Below, piece by piece: positions 1-13,149 of a stretch of 64,000 nucleotides of DNA (positions within the stretch are counted from its first letter, which is position 1; every line of letters starts with the position of its first letter). Source of the DNA: Pycnopodia helianthoides (lineage: Eukaryota > Echinodermata > Asteroidea > Forcipulatida > Asteriidae); assembly GCA_032158295.1 (NCBI GenBank), contig CM063256.1, positions 14,740,953 through 14,804,952 of the forward strand, in the 5' to 3' direction. The notes below the pieces were generated by a model. It had not been told where the DNA came from and made no database searches. It saw only the letters and a list, made by a program, of their open reading frames with translations. The translations under genes were made by a program, and so were the position numbers.

Positions 1-755
1 GTGAAACGCTTCGGGGTTTACATAGCATGGAGATAGATACCAGACTCACCTCACCGAGTTGAATAGCAGTGTGTATTGATTTCATCTGAACAGCCATAAA
101 CGTCACCAAATGTTTCCAAATTTCTTCTGTGTTTGCCATGACTGTTTCTCAAAAATTCAACCCAGTACTAGACGCACTTATGTTGGCGACCTTTTTCGTT
201 AACAGTTACCACCACAATCTCCCACTAAGCCTAACTATACTAATAGGACAACAGTCAAATTGTTCGTTGTTTTTGTACTCTGTAAACCAAAGCTCAAGAA
301 AACCATGGTGAAACTAACACCTTGCACGTTACGGGTCAAGTAACGAGCATAAAGCATTCTTAAGAGACACATTCCCCCGAAAGGAAAGTTGATACCATAG
401 TTACGTAAGACTTCCTCCCGTATTGGGTGCAGTTGCTAAGGGAACGAAAACGACAGGGAACAGAATGGGACGCTAAATCCACGCTAAGAAAAACGGTTAT
501 ATGAACAAAGGTTCGTACGGTGACCCTGACACTGTAAGCAACCATATTATATCTTTGTCCATCGACGAGAGGTTCACTACGTATCCAACTAATCAAACGG
601 TGGCCATTTTGTTTGGTACCCATTCTGCCCTCCTTACTTTATTATTGTTGTTCACACAGAACCAGAGTGGCCAGTCCACTTTATCGACAACCTCGTGTCC
701 GTCACACGTTATTCAAATCATAGAGCAAGGAAGTTCAAATGAAAGAAGTACACCG
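1..755. other. No gene or repeat recognised
   Basis: Unique-looking sequence. Short overlapping frames on both strands (for example 360-623 and 501-758) have no recognisable motif and no splice context. Confidence 0.6.
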
Positions 756-803
756 TGAGAGATCAGGTTTGGACCAAATATCGTATAGTCACTGCAGCAA
801 GGG

Positions 804-985
804 GCAAGTTCGGGTGGGCGACTAGAGTGACTAAACTAACCAGAAACAGTGTGACAGTGTGTGACGTAGCTCTCGAATTTACTAGATCGACCATGCTCCA
901 GTACATGGTCGAGCTAGTCAACCTCCCTCTGCTTTATGGTTTCTAGCAGGTCTACAGTCACTGTAGTCGCCCACCCGAACTTGCT
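804..985. mobile_element. Foldback element with nested hairpin
   Basis: Outer arms: GCAAGTTCGGGTGGGCGACT at about 804-823 pairs with AGTCGCCCACCCGAACTTGC at about 965-984, with weaker pairing extending inwards. A second hairpin inside pairs CTAGATCGACCATG (882-895) with CATGGTCGAGCTAG (904-917). No protein is encoded. Probably a small foldback transposon; no target duplication could be identified. Confidence 0.6.
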
Positions 986-1000
986 CAAGACGGGAAACTC

Positions 1001-1499
1001 CGGCTCGTGAAAGTATGCACTGGACGCCATTTCAGTAAGCAACTCTTTTGATGCAACAATAAAACCATTGCAGACAATGATCATTGCTATCAATGCTATA
1101 ACAAAAACATCTGCTTACCGAAATGGTGTCCATGCCGTACTTCACATTCCAGTTCAGAGCTCCAGTTGCCCACCTTTGGCCCTGGCGGCCATTGTACGAT
1201 CTTTGGCTGGATGTAATTTATATGGGTTGGTACATATTTAGAGAGTTGCTCGACACCTAGGCCTAATGTAGGATCTTTGACACTGTGTTATCTTTTTCAT
1301 GTCTCATGTCTGTATGCTAATTAATTCACGACAACTGACTTCACTACATGAGACCGGAATGGCGGTCACTTCTAACCTCGGTATGAATGCATTGATTAGA
1401 GTAAAGTAAAGTCAAGTGTGTCCTGAGCCAATATAATGGCCAATCAGGTCCGTGTTTACCCGATTTCATTGACATTGAAAACGACTGAGAATATTTCTA
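1001..1499. other. No gene recognised
   Basis: Unique-looking sequence between the foldback and the SINE. Nothing identifiable. Confidence 0.55.
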
Positions 1500-1716
1500 T
1501 TCCCCCTGGACAGATTGCCAGTCCATCTCCGGTTTACTCCCCAGCTCTCGCCGGTACCCATTTGTACTCCTGGGTGGAGAGAAGCAACTATGATAAAGTG
1601 CCTTGCTCAAGAACACAAGTCAGTGTCGTGACTGACCAGGCCAGGATTCGAACCCACATTCTGTAAATTAGAGAACTTGAATCCACCGTGCTAGACCGCT
1701 CGGCCTCGGCACCTCA
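1500..1716 (-). mobile_element. tRNA-derived SINE (Leu-like head)
   Basis: On the minus strand, 1714 downward reads GAGGCCGAGCGGTCTAGC (A-box region), a TTCAAGT loop with a CAA anticodon-like triplet, and GGGTTCGAATCC (B box). This resembles a tRNA-Leu but its stems are too degraded for a functional tRNA. The body contains the reverse of CTGGGTGGAGAGAAGCAACT and AAGTGCCTTGCTCAAG, a SINE pattern I recognise from deuterostome genomes. Confidence 0.65.
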
Positions 1717-1799
1717 TGCATTGATTACAGAATGAGAGAAAAACAAGCGAGTTGCATATCATTATAGTTCGCTTCCTTTGTTTTATTTATTTAAAACAA

Positions 1800-1985
1800 T
1801 AGACCCAATGCGTCTCCTGTCAGCCATGTTGAGTGTCAAAACGTGCACAAAAGGATGGTACACGTGTTTGCACCCACAATGGTGAGTTAACACGTGTACC
1901 ATCCTTTTAGTGCACGTTTTTATACCCAAAATGGCGGACAAGAGACGCGCGTGTATGCGCGCTGCGCGTTGTGCAATGGGTCTGT
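1800..1985. mobile_element. Mariner-like palindromic MITE, family E copy 1
   Basis: Ends TAGACCCAATG at left and CAATGGGTCTGTA at right. Inside is a long hairpin: 1838-1868 (AAAACGTGCAC, then AGGATGGTACACGTGTT) pairs with 1889-1920 (AACACGTGTACCATCCT, then GTGCACGTTTT) around a 20-base loop. TA at the borders suggests Tc1/mariner-type insertion. Confidence 0.65.
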
Positions 1986-2029
1986 ATGACCAAATCGAGG
2001 CCGAGGAAAATAGTCTGGTCCTTAGTTAT

Positions 2030-2310
2030 GAGTGACGTCAACGTGTTCAAGTGGTTAGACTGCAGCACTTGCAATCGCAAGGTTGCGGGTTCGAATCCGG
2101 TCGAGCAAGCTGATTCACAATGACTAGGCCTATAGAATAAGCATTGTCGTCTAGTTATTGAATAACAACATATTGACTTGTGGAATTCATAATCATAGAC
2201 GTTAAACCGATGCTTGTATTGAGAGAGATTGACTGTTTTCCAGTTTGGCGTGTATATCCCCTTGTGGGATCTTTGCCGAGTTCCCTTGTTGGGGAGATCA
2301 TCTAAGGGTG
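2030..2310 (+). mobile_element. tRNA-derived SINE, second type
   Basis: Plus-strand head: GTTCAAGTGGTTAGACTGCA (A-box region), TTGCAATCGCAAGG, then GCGGGTTCGAATCCGG (B box, about 2085-2100). The anticodon and T stems do not pair properly, so this is not a working tRNA. The downstream body has GACTGTTTTCCAGTTTGGCG and CCGAGTTCCC-TTGGGGAGAT. Confidence 0.6.
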
Positions 2311-5300
2311 AGGACACGTCACAGTGACGTCATTTGAGACCCAAGCTTCGATATGACATCACTACTCACAGCAAAGACATTATTAATACTCCCCCAAACC
2401 CAGAAGTATACGGCACAGTTTCCACCAACGAATTCGACTATTATACGCATGCTGCATGATGGCCATTATTACGGTATAGATAAAAATTACAATTTAGCTG
2501 AGAGAATGCAAGTACGGTATAGGAGATGGAGTACTACGAAAAGCCTGACCAACCGCCACTATACGTCTGTTTTATTCGGGACTAAGAAACAAAATCCCCT
2601 CACAGCAGTCAAACAAGCTTGACAATGTCACATCGCCGGAGGGTAAATATAAGTACTACACGTATCAGTTGACGAATATTCCTTGATGCCAGATACTTCT
2701 GAAATATACAGTCGCAGATTTCCAACACAAGGGCAGCCAGGGTCAAGGGATAAGATAGAAAGGTCAAGTTGAAGCACGTGAATTCGACAACAAGCAACAA
2801 CAAAACAAAACCGTCACTTCCACATCATATTCTGCGAGATGAAAGGACATTGTGAGGGCCACTTTGAATTTCAGAAAATTGTATCCCTTCAAGTCCGTGA
2901 CATTAAAAAGAGAATTGAATCAAGACAGAAATCAATGCAGCCTACTTGGGCAGGAGTGTACAAGAAGGAAATGGCGTCTCTAGCACTTAGAGAGACAACA
3001 TTGCTACCTGCCGAACACTTCAGTATCTAATAATTCCATCGTCTTCAAAAATCGGTAAAAAATATATGACATCAGCAAACTAAACTCAACAATCCATTTT
3101 TATTTTCATACGTTATGTGACGAGAGTGTCACTGTGTAGCATAGACCCAATCTTACTTTGTGTATTCTTTCATAAATCCATCAGGCACTTTGATTGGATG
3201 GTAAATCCCATGTGATCACGGCAGACCAATCGGACAACGCAAAGGTGTAACTTCATGCTACTAAAGCCAACAGAGGATCACGTGGTTTCGTTAGCATAAT
3301 TCAACGTCAAGTATAACCGTCTCTATTTTTAACACTGGTAAAGTTGTTAAGTAAAATGCTTTCTTCCAATGGAAAACGGTACAGCATGTGATGGCAGCAT
3401 TGTGACCACACGAGCTGGAAGACAAATAATAGTCTGGCACCCTGACTCTATTTTGTGAATCGAGAATCAGTATTCAATAGTGTTATTGCAGTCAGGGAAC
3501 GCAATGATGACATCATTAAATGATGAATTATTATGTTCTTACACGATGCTCTGCCGTGGAGGTGACATGTATTTGTCAGTTACATTGGTAACAAAGCATT
3601 CAGTTTGAATTGTTACAGTAAATGAAATTATGCAAAAGGCAACTTGCAGTAAATGTTGTCAACCTGAAAATTGTCTTTCGAGTTACAAGATCGTAATTTT
3701 ATACAACAAGAAAAGGATTGCATTGTCAAGACAAGCCGTCTGGTAACTTCATAGCACAAACAAAATTCAACCATTGCAAAATTGTTTTCATATAGAGATT
3801 CCCCCTATTGTTGTGAACCTTTAAAATGAAATTGGGCAGGCCTTTATTTTCTCTTTCTTTTTTTCTTCAATAGGCTGATTTGTTAAGTGGTGTAACAGGA
3901 ACCATTCGTTATGCTACACAATCAATTTTACGAATACACGCTTTTTCACCAACCAGTACCCTTTCTCGGACTTTCGGTCACGCGTTTCTGGCTCGATAAT
4001 GCATTTGTGTTTTCTTAATAAAAAAAAGGGAGCTTTGTTTGTATGGTGTTCAACCACAGAGTCAGGGAAGACTGGCTATAGAGGGAGACTGAAATGTTGC
4101 TGGTAGTGTGAGGCAGTTAGTCGACCATCTTTGTTTGACGGTACCCCCCTCCCACACAAAATAATGGTTAAAACAGTGTGGTTCTCCTATACATGGAACA
4201 TTGATGGCCGAGTCCATGTTTGAGTCTTCCAGTGAGATCACATCGGTTCTTTTTATGAACCGTATTCGATCAATTAAACTTTGTGATGGCGACCACTTTA
4301 TGGTGTACACGTACCACACATCGAAACCTACGGCCTCATGTTCTTCAAACCAGCAACAACACGCCCCCTCAATTTCTCAAACCCGATCTCGTTTCCAGCC
4401 TCGTGTGGTACCCTTGTGTTTATTTACATATAGAATTTAACAGAGTTTAAATTTCCACGCGATGAGTTCACACTTAATTTTCATGTGAGCGTCTGGGTAC
4501 CATACTGGTCCTTCCTCGTTGCATCATCAGTGACTGGTGTAAGACACTTATAATATTAAAACTATACACCTGTTCCGTTTTAAAAGTAAGTGGTTAGTTG
4601 CACCTCTAACTAGTCTGTAACTCGTAAATTCGGAATTGGGTGTCCGGTTCATACAGCAGTTATCATGATAAAAAACGCCCACGTGTCGAGAGAGGGTCAA
4701 AGGTTTAGTAGATGATGACAGGCGATCACTTTTTAACAGAAAACGCTTGAAACCCTTCAGTGATCTAATACTATATAGTCAATGTAGTATTTCACCAGGA
4801 AGAATAATAACATCAACGGAAATCAACAATCGAACTGAACTCCACTCGTGTTTCTTTTTTTTTGGACAACACTTCCGCTTCCAGAGTTGCCAAATTGCCG
4901 GCCGGGCCTTCTTCTCCGTGTTTGACCCGTTTCCCCTCCGGTCATCAGGGAACACAAGCTACATGCAGAAAAAAAAATAAAGGCACAGCTTTCTAGCCCG
5001 GGTTCATTTCAATGTTTTTATAGAACACTGTGTGCATGGTATTCCTACAGGTCCATTTTAAACGCGCGTGAATGGCTATAATTTCGTCACATCTGTCGAG
5101 GCATCGATCGTCACTATAAACATAACCCACTTCAGATCTCCTCCAAAGTTGAGGGGGAAAAAAGGCCCTCCAGTTTTTGTCTTTGTTTTTGCACTCGTCA
5201 TCAGTTGCGGGTCTGCGGACAGAATGGTTCCTAAACCCTCCCTCATTGTGGAGACCCCGGTGGCCGCTTTCGCAACCCCTACCCCCCCCCTTACTCGCTC

Positions 5301-5621
5301 CCGGGGACAGACTGTGATATCGAAACAAAAACTGATAGACCTTTTGTGGAGCACCCTGATCCTCTTACACGCGTTGATCAAAGAGAGGAAAAAAGGAACC
5401 CGAAACTCACCGGGCCCGCCTAAAGTAACCCCTGACATTGTTCCCTGTAGAGTTAACATAGCCCTGTGCTCACAGTAACAAAGTCAATGCTAGTCAAAAG
5501 AAACAGGGAATTATACGGGGTTTTCACCTCAACCAAACATTGTACTTTTCCAGTCGAATTGTTAGTGAGTACTTCCCACTAAAAAAAAGCATTGCGTATT
5601 GAATGCACAAGAATCGGTCGT
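2311..5621. other. No gene recognised
   Basis: Short frames only. 5068-5478 (plus) and 5076-5459 (minus) are open on both strands in a locally GC-rich patch, without motifs. No dispersed repeat was recognised. Confidence 0.55.
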
Positions 5622-5968
5622 TTAAAGGAACATTACAGAATTGGTTTTTGCTAACAAAACAGTTGCTGGCAGTGTAAGCACTTCATGTAATCCACCATAT
5701 ACATAAACTGACAAACCTGTAGAAGTTTGGGATCGATCGGCCATCTGGGTCACGAGAAAATAGTGCAAAACCGATTACACATTTGCATGAAATCATAATA
5801 TAGAGTCAACAAATGAATAAAACGCTCACTGAGCGATAAACTCCAATCGGAAAATTGGGATGTTTTCTACTATCATCATCATTAGACCGTGTAAGTGTTA
5901 TGTAAATCTGTGATCAAAAAGTATATTTTACAAGTTTTTTTCTTACCAATTCTGTAATGTTCCTTTAA
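5622..5968 (+). mobile_element. Family A TTAA element, copy A1
   Basis: Begins TTAA-AGGAACATTACAGAATTGG and ends with the inverse, CCAATTCTGTAATGTTCCT-TTAA. Both 19-bp termini are intact and TTAA flanks each side, as in piggyBac-type insertions. No open reading frame: a non-autonomous MITE. About 50 bp just after the CTCCAATCGGAAAATT segment, present in other copies, is missing. The right TTAA is shared with the B1 element that follows. Confidence 0.85.
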
Positions 5969-6350
5969 AGGCACTGGACACTATTGGTAATTACTCAAAA
6001 TAAGTGTTAGTATAAAAACTTACTTGGTAACGAGCAATGGAGGGCTGTTGATAGTATAAAACATTGTGAGAAACGGCTCCCTCTGAAGTAACGTAGTTTT
6101 TGAGAAAGAAGTAATTTCTCAGTAAAATATTTGAATTGATTTTGAGACCTCACGTGAGGTCTCGAAATCAAGCATCTGAAAGCACACAACTTCGTGTGAC
6201 AAGGGTGTTTTTTCTTCCATTATTATCTCGCAACTTCGACGACCAATTAAGTTCAAATTTTCACAGGTTTGTTATTTTGTGCATATGTTGAGATACACCA
6301 AGTGAGAAAACTGGTCTTTGACAAATACCAAAGGTGTCCAGTGTCTTTAA
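5965..6350 (-). mobile_element. Family B TTAA element, copy B1
   Basis: Termini TTAA-AGGCACTGGACAC at left and GTGTCCAGTGTCT-TTAA at right, again with TTAA at both ends. The shared core lies in reverse at 6226-6276. It contains the perfect 20-bp palindrome GAGACCTCACGTGAGGTCTC (6144-6163). It is nearly identical to B3 at 35.1 kb in inverse orientation. The 60-codon frame inside is not a gene. Confidence 0.8.
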
Positions 6351-7574
6351 TGTTAAAATTATCAACATCAAGATTTTCCTAACTTAACTTCAATTCATGG
6401 ACACCAACGAAACAAATCTTGTTTTTGTTGTTTGTTTGTTTTTTTTTTTGGGGGGGGTGTTAAAATCAACCTGTTTATTGTCATATTGACCTTATTAAGA
6501 GTTTTCCTATAAAACACAATGTATACACCAGTTGGAATTGACAGTTTAGTTTCCACTGAACTCGATGCTATATTTATTGACGGAGATGTATTTAAGGTCT
6601 CGCGAAACTAGGGCACGGTTAAACACCAGAAACTAATGCAATTTAGTCATCAAGTGTCAGTTGACGTATATGTTTTCTTCCAACCAATGTAACTTTTTTC
6701 GTTTTGGCCCAACATGCCAACAATTTATAGAGAAATTGGAGGAGAAATGACAACGGCAAAAGAGCATCTCTTATACTTTCCAAACAATACGTAGACCTTC
6801 ATCATCATCATGCCGCCATGTTGATTTCCCTCCACTCGCCACAGTGTATCCATATTGAAGCCAGAAGGAACACAAAGAATCAATATCCATTGCTAGCATT
6901 ACACACAACAAACATGGACCCCCTTCCATTTCCAAACATTGTTGTATTATATTGTCATCTGCAGTATGTTATTACTTCTCCATTCTCTCTGTACATTGTT
7001 CTCACTCTTGTGTTTGGATTTTGAAGAAAACAAAGTTGAGAATAAAAACAACAACAACAAACATGACAAAGGTGGTTGAAGTATACGTCTACACTGCCTT
7101 CGAAAGATTTCACTATTACATCTCGCTTGATATAAGCATAACATATGAAAGCATCTTTTGAGCAACTTTGTTTTAAATGTCTGCAAGTCATGCACTGATT
7201 GTAGCAGAGTGTACATGTCCTACAAACGGAACACAGATTCTGGGGAAAAAAGAGCTTCTGAACGCTGGGGCTGAAACCGACCAGTGATGTTTGGCGCGCT
7301 TTTATCTCGATGCTTCAAAAGGACTGTACAATATCGATAATCACAACGAGCTGAAAACGGTAAAACGTTTCTCGTGATGATTGGAGGTTTGAATAAACCT
7401 CAGGAGATTTTTCTCTAATAAAGGAATGGATAGTCACCGAGTGAGACTCAATAGAATGTCTGAGCCCCAGTTGGTGTACAGTTACAAACACCCCAAGAAT
7501 GTCTTCAAAGTGATAGAGTGAATTTATCAAACAAATTAAATTAATGATCTATAAATGACTGAAAGATGGAAAAC
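6351..7574. other. Spacer between TTAA elements
   Basis: AT-rich sequence with T and G runs (about 6440-6460). No coding or repeat similarity seen. Confidence 0.55.
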
Positions 7575-7964
7575 TTAAAGGAACATTACAGAATTGGGTT
7601 TTGCTAACAAAACAGTTGCTGGCAGTGTAAGCACTTTATGTAATCCACCGTATACATAAAACTGACAAACCTGGAGAAGTTTGAGATCGATCGGCCATCT
7701 GGGTCACGAGAAAATAGTGAAAAACCGATTACACATTTGCATGAAATCGTATAGATTCAACACATGAATAAAACGCTCACTGAGCGATAAACTCCAATCG
7801 GAAAATTAGTTCATTCATTTCTCATCAAATATGGCAATTCAGACAGAAATATTTCAAGGGATGTTTTCTACTATCATCATCATTAGACCGTGTAAGTTTG
7901 ATGTAAATCTGTGATCAAAAAGTACATTTTACAAGTTTTTTTCTTACCACTTCTGTCCCTTTAA
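7575..7964 (+). mobile_element. Family A TTAA element, copy A2
   Basis: Full-length body in the same orientation as A1, starting TTAA-AGGAACATTACAG. The right terminus has lost AATGTT (reads TTCTGTCCCTTTAA), so one inverted repeat is damaged. It includes the block ending in CAGACAGAAATATTTCAAGG that A1 lacks. Confidence 0.82.
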
Positions 7965-10900
7965 GCTTTGAGATTTAGCTTTGAGGCCCCACGTGACCCG
8001 GATTCAGGTCAATTCTTAACATAGAAGTTTTTTTTATTATAGAGTTAACATGCATGCAAGGAACATGTGTAACAGCGACTGTGCAAATGAAACTAGTTTT
8101 TTTGTCCCCCAAAACAAGTGATATTCAATAAAGAACGTTAATTTTATCCTTGCTCTCATGCTCCACTGAAAAGTCACACTATATATAAAGATATTTTAGG
8201 TTTTTTTTGTCTTCAATTTTGTTTGTTTAGCAGACCTCAGCTGCCTGCGTCAAGAGTCCGTCAGTCCAGCCACGGTCCAGAGTATAGTCGTGCTTGCCAC
8301 CCGAAAAGACCAGCCCGTAGAAGAATTAGTTGAACATGAAATGTTCGTCGGGTATTTTAGCTGCAGGTATATAACGATGGGGGGGGGGGGGGGTCAGAAA
8401 TGGCGCTCAGTGTTCAGGAAACTTCAACTTGAAGTTACCCTGGGAACGCCGATCGGCTTATCAATAATGATAATTTCGGTGATTCCCGCGGCAGTGCTTT
8501 TCAAGTCCCGAAAGGCGCCATTTTGTATAACGCGCTCTAAAAAATAATAATATGTGAACTCAGGGTGCTCGGTTTGGGTTTCGGGGAGTCAAGAAACACT
8601 GAATTTTAAGGCAGGTTAATTCTCTGGTTTGTAGGGAGAGTACTTTAGTCTCGACCCTTGATTTCCGGATTGATTTCGTAAATCTAAATTTGAAAACATC
8701 GAACCATGACGCATGTGCAGTTTCGTACTTCAGACAAACCCAAACTTGGCATATGCCCCGGTCATTATGACATGACATAACTGACATGACATAACTATTC
8801 ATCTCTCGACGATAAGATTTCACCAGGAAACATTTCTGAGGGTAACTATTTGTCCCATTTTGAGTCAAAGAAATCCCCACATAAACGCTAAGTGTGCATT
8901 CTATAATGTATCATTCCTTATATATTAACAAAACATTCGTTGTTTTTTAATTTTTGTTTAATTTGTATTTATTTATTTTAGCTATGCAGCGGGCATTTGA
9001 CCTTGCGTCCTCACTCTGTGTTTGCATTTTTCTTTGTGTAAAAATCAAGTGAAATCTTACGGTAATCAAACACATGTGGACAGAGGATGTTATCCTAACC
9101 ATTTGATTTATTTTCATTGGTGATTTGCCGAATGTCTTACTCAGTGATTCTGTAACGTATAGTTTTGAAAGAAAAAAACTGTTTCAGTTTTTAAAACTAG
9201 AACTCATTGGCTCAAGATTAAGTTCCAAAAGTCTTAACTTGGGCAAATGTTCTGACATGAGCTGGGGTCTATTGTGGTGAAATCGACTCGTTCGTTTAAG
9301 TTCCTGTGTCTATGATAGGGCCTGCACTCAATGGCTACCGTCAAGAGATTTGATCTTTCACTTACGACAAAATCTCTGTTCTTGCATTTTAATTTGAATC
9401 CTATAAAACAAAATAAATAATAACTTTATAAAGGGTGGGATCATATGAAGGTTTGTACTTTATCCTCACAACAATAATTTGGGGAAGTTGCTCAACACTG
9501 GCGACTGCGAAACCCAACACCCGCACGGGGGAGGTCTTCGTTCCGGCTCCAACAAAACAATGGTACAAATTAACCCCCCTAAATTGGCAATATGTATCAG
9601 TCCGGTCCGGACAACAACGACAGTGACCACTGGCCCCGGAGAGTGCGTTTGGCGATCGATACCCGCCGCCATCGGCAGGCACGCGACCGCTCGTGCTGTT
9701 GAACAAAGAGAAGCCCAGTTGCGGGCACTTTGGGGGTAAGTCCTCGCCCAACACGGGTAGGCTTAGTAAGCCCTGATTGTGGACACAATGGGAGTTGTCC
9801 CTTGTCGCGTGTCTAATTGTTCAGCTGGCGTACTGCATATGGCATACGGGGGGGGGGGGCATAGCGTGGAGTGTCCCCCTTGTATCGTTGTTGTTCACAC
9901 ACAGTAGTTTTTTTTCCCCACCCCTTGTTCTCCATGTAGCAGTGACAGTTTTGTCGGGGCTGTCCGCCATCAATAACGATCCTTTGTTGTAGTAAAAAAA
10001 AATATATAAAAAATTGTCCCGTGTGGTGAAAAAAAAACCAAACAGTGTTACAATGAAAGCTTATCGTCTGTATAGGAGGCATAAACGAAATCGATTTCAT
10101 GGATGTTATTGTAAAAGATTGATCCCAATTGCTTTGAAATGAACGATGGAGGCTGAAATTCCATATGTAAGACCTCTGAACTACAAAGTGCATCCTTTGC
10201 GGTCATTTAAAGTTCATTGTCAATTTGATTGTTTTGTTACAGGGTAGGCTCTCTATAGATGCCTCAACGTTCAGTGTGGAACATGGGTTATTTGAGATTG
10301 CAGTTGTTTACACTTTCCCATCAGTTGTATCTTCATAATAATTATGTAGGTTATTTTTTTGTATGATGGTTTCTATTTGACAATAAGTTTGCAATACTTC
10401 TCGTGCCATTTACGGGTTAATAAGGTCAGCTTACTTTACTAACTTTTTCCCCCCGTGGAACAGAACAACGGCGAACATAGCCGGATCGTTCACATTGGAT
10501 GTTTAGTCTCTAGAACTGTCTAAATCAGCAACTACACATCAAGACTAATTAATAGTAAATTAACATGATCAATAGGCACCGTTTCATCTGACCGTGCAGA
10601 AACAAAAGTTCCACTAATTTCAGTTCAGTTCAGTTCAGTTCCTTAACAATGCAAATTATATAATACATACAAACAAACTCTGCAGTCACTTTTAACTATA
10701 AAGTTAGAGAACAATAGAATAAGTAAAGCAACAAATATAGAATCATGAGGTATACAATTTACATGCATGTGGAAGGAGGCCCTCAGAAAGCAGTGCTTGT
10801 CAAGTAAGGACCCCCAAGAAAGTACACAAAAAAAAAACAAGAAGTGAACAATTTTATAGATAAAAGCAGTACTTAACATCCTTTTAAAAAAAAGTATAGA

Positions 10901-13149
10901 AAATTAGTCTACCGGAGAAAGTGAGTTTTGAAAGTATTCATACCTTGTCTTGATTCAAAGAGAGTAATTGTTGTTGTTCAACATTACCAAATGACTTCGT
11001 ATGATTCCCACGCAAGGTATAAACCGTCGACCCCCACGACCAATATTATAAAGCTTCAAAAGGTCATCGTGGCCTCAACTCAAGGCGATACACAAAGAAA
11101 AATGCACCATTAGAGAACTAGAAGAAAGGCATTAAGAAATACCTGACATTTTGGTTTTATAATCACAATACCTAAGCGCACACGACTGCAGTTCCCACAC
11201 AGTTTTTGATGGGAAACCCTGCCTACTTTCATCAAAATCATGTAATATTGTAATTTGTGTTTTGGGCTGTCAGCCCCGCCTTTTACGCATCAAGTTGAAC
11301 CATGACGACAAGGTCCCTTATCGTATCCTCTTTAATCACTTCAGCAAACTGACAACCCATCAGCGTAAATCTTGTCTCACTTAACAAGAATGTTTAATCA
11401 AGTTAAAACCATTTAATAGAGCTGTTTAATTCTGATATAACGGCTAAACGTCGCTACACTGACAACAACGATCGTAATGTAATCTAGTTAGGCCAAACCT
11501 AATATCAGCAGTTTAGATCTCGTGCACATTATTTGGCGAAAAAAAAAATCGGCCTCTCGTTCGAAGAAAACGCCTCAACCTGTTTGCCTTTTTTGTTTTC
11601 TCTCCAAAGTATAACGGGGCCGATTTCAGAAAGATTTAAGATTGATCTTAACTGTGTATCAATCTTAATTGCTAAGCAAAGTTTAATGTCACAATACACA
11701 TCACTATGATGGTGTTGACGATTCATCTATAGGTGAATCTCAACGCTTTTTAGAAATCTATCCCCGGCTTAATTTTTAATTGTATTGGGTATAAAATTGT
11801 TGTTTTGGCCAAGTTGGTTTTCATTTTATAAAACTTAAAAGTGACAAAAACTCAAACCGTATCCAATGAATAAATCTGCTTGTATCAATTGATATTCATG
11901 GCAATTCTACTGACTGGAGTTCTGATTTAAGCCTGTCTACGAATTGAGAACAATTTTTTTTCGGAGAAACAACATCTTGTTATAATTGGGTCTAAACTTG
12001 TCCATGTTGACACGCATGTATTAGACTAAAATACCCCGGTTTTGTTTGTTGATTTGAGGTCTCGCAAGAACTACGAGGCAAGTCTCTTCCCCGGACAAAG
12101 GGAAATAACATTTTATTGAGTGTCGGGGGGTAATGAAAGTTAATGTCTGATCAGTAACGTTTAAAAGTTCCAACGGTTTTTACACAGGCAGACATGCAGA
12201 GAGGGTGATGGTGGGGCTTTGGTGTTGAAAATTCACACACAGTTCTAACCAATAATCAGAATCTATTTTATTTATATGAAAATAAAAATCTGCCCTCGTA
12301 TGATTCATGTTGCTTTTTTAAAATCAGAAACAACGATCCACGATTAATAACACACGGTTAAAAGTAAATTTATAGTTCAACTTAGCATTCGAAATTTGTA
12401 AAAGAAATCTAAACGGAAACGAACATAAAGACAAGCTGCACACATTCTATATCGACGATCTGACGAGATCTTAGGAGAGTCTACGATAGTACAACGTCAC
12501 AGATTGGGTCCATGGTTATTTTTTATCATAATGATTTGTTTGCCACACTGCTCTGTGGCCATTCTCGGTGGTTCTCGTCTTTCTCCACGGGATTTGGAAA
12601 GGTCTCTCTGCTGTACCATCATGCACATTGCGAAACAGGACGTAGTAAACATCACATCGAACCCGAAGCCGAAATTTCATACATTATTCCGCATAGAGTG
12701 GAAAAATAAATCGGCTGACAGTTCCCATGAATAAATCTCAAAATAAATCGGCGACTAATAATATAGGTGAATCTCATTTTGATGAACTTTACGGGGGGAT
12801 AAAAAAAAAAACAGGCCATGATTGTCTCTTTTTCTTTTTCAGAACCAGATGTGACAGTTTTTTATTTTGAACTTTCAGAATTCATTTGTGTTTTTGAAGA
12901 CACAAGACGTTTTGTTAAGAACTGAATATTTTGGTTGCGGGTATAGAATTACGTTACCAGCCAAAATGACATGTAATTTACATGAATCGTGACTGGTCCT
13001 CGTGGCTGATCATTGCTGCTTTTGCGATCGTTTGTGCAGAAAAGTGACTGTGCGGAATTGATTAGAAACAAAATCTTATAAAATAAATATTGACGAGTTT
13101 TAGTGGACGCTGAGCATTTGGTGCTCGCTACGGGGCGTAGTTTAAACCC
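7965..13149. other. Long stretch without recognised genes
   Basis: Contains G15 at 8379-8393 and G12 at 9848-9859. Around 9435-9790 frames are open on both strands and 9739 is followed by GTAAGT, but no family was recognised. Near 11617-11690 a segment with AAGATTGATCTTAA and ATCAATCTTAA resembles a decayed GGGCC-type element. Confidence 0.5.
10612..10640. repeat. (CAGTT)n short tandem repeat
   Basis: Four to five TTCAG units, possibly the tail of a retroelement. Nothing recognisable beside it. Confidence 0.7.

Noticed and set aside
2041..2110. tRNA gene candidate (TGC anticodon position)
   Set aside because: A and B boxes are present, but anticodon and T stems do not pair; it is a SINE head.
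1907..2317. 136-codon minus-strand frame containing GFEPATLRL
   Set aside because: It runs through the SINE at 2030-2310; GFEPxT is the usual mistranslation of a tRNA B box.
5068..5478. 136-codon plus-strand frame
   Set aside because: An overlapping minus-strand frame of similar length is open too, and neither shows a motif; likely composition effect.
6007..6189. 60-codon frame nearly identical to one at 35272-35469
   Set aside because: Both are parts of family B non-autonomous elements; identity reflects element copies, not a conserved protein.
9435..9790. Possible exon ending at a GTAAGT donor near 9739
   Set aside because: Frames are open on both strands in a GC-rich patch and no protein family was recognised; a single GTAAGT is expected by chance.
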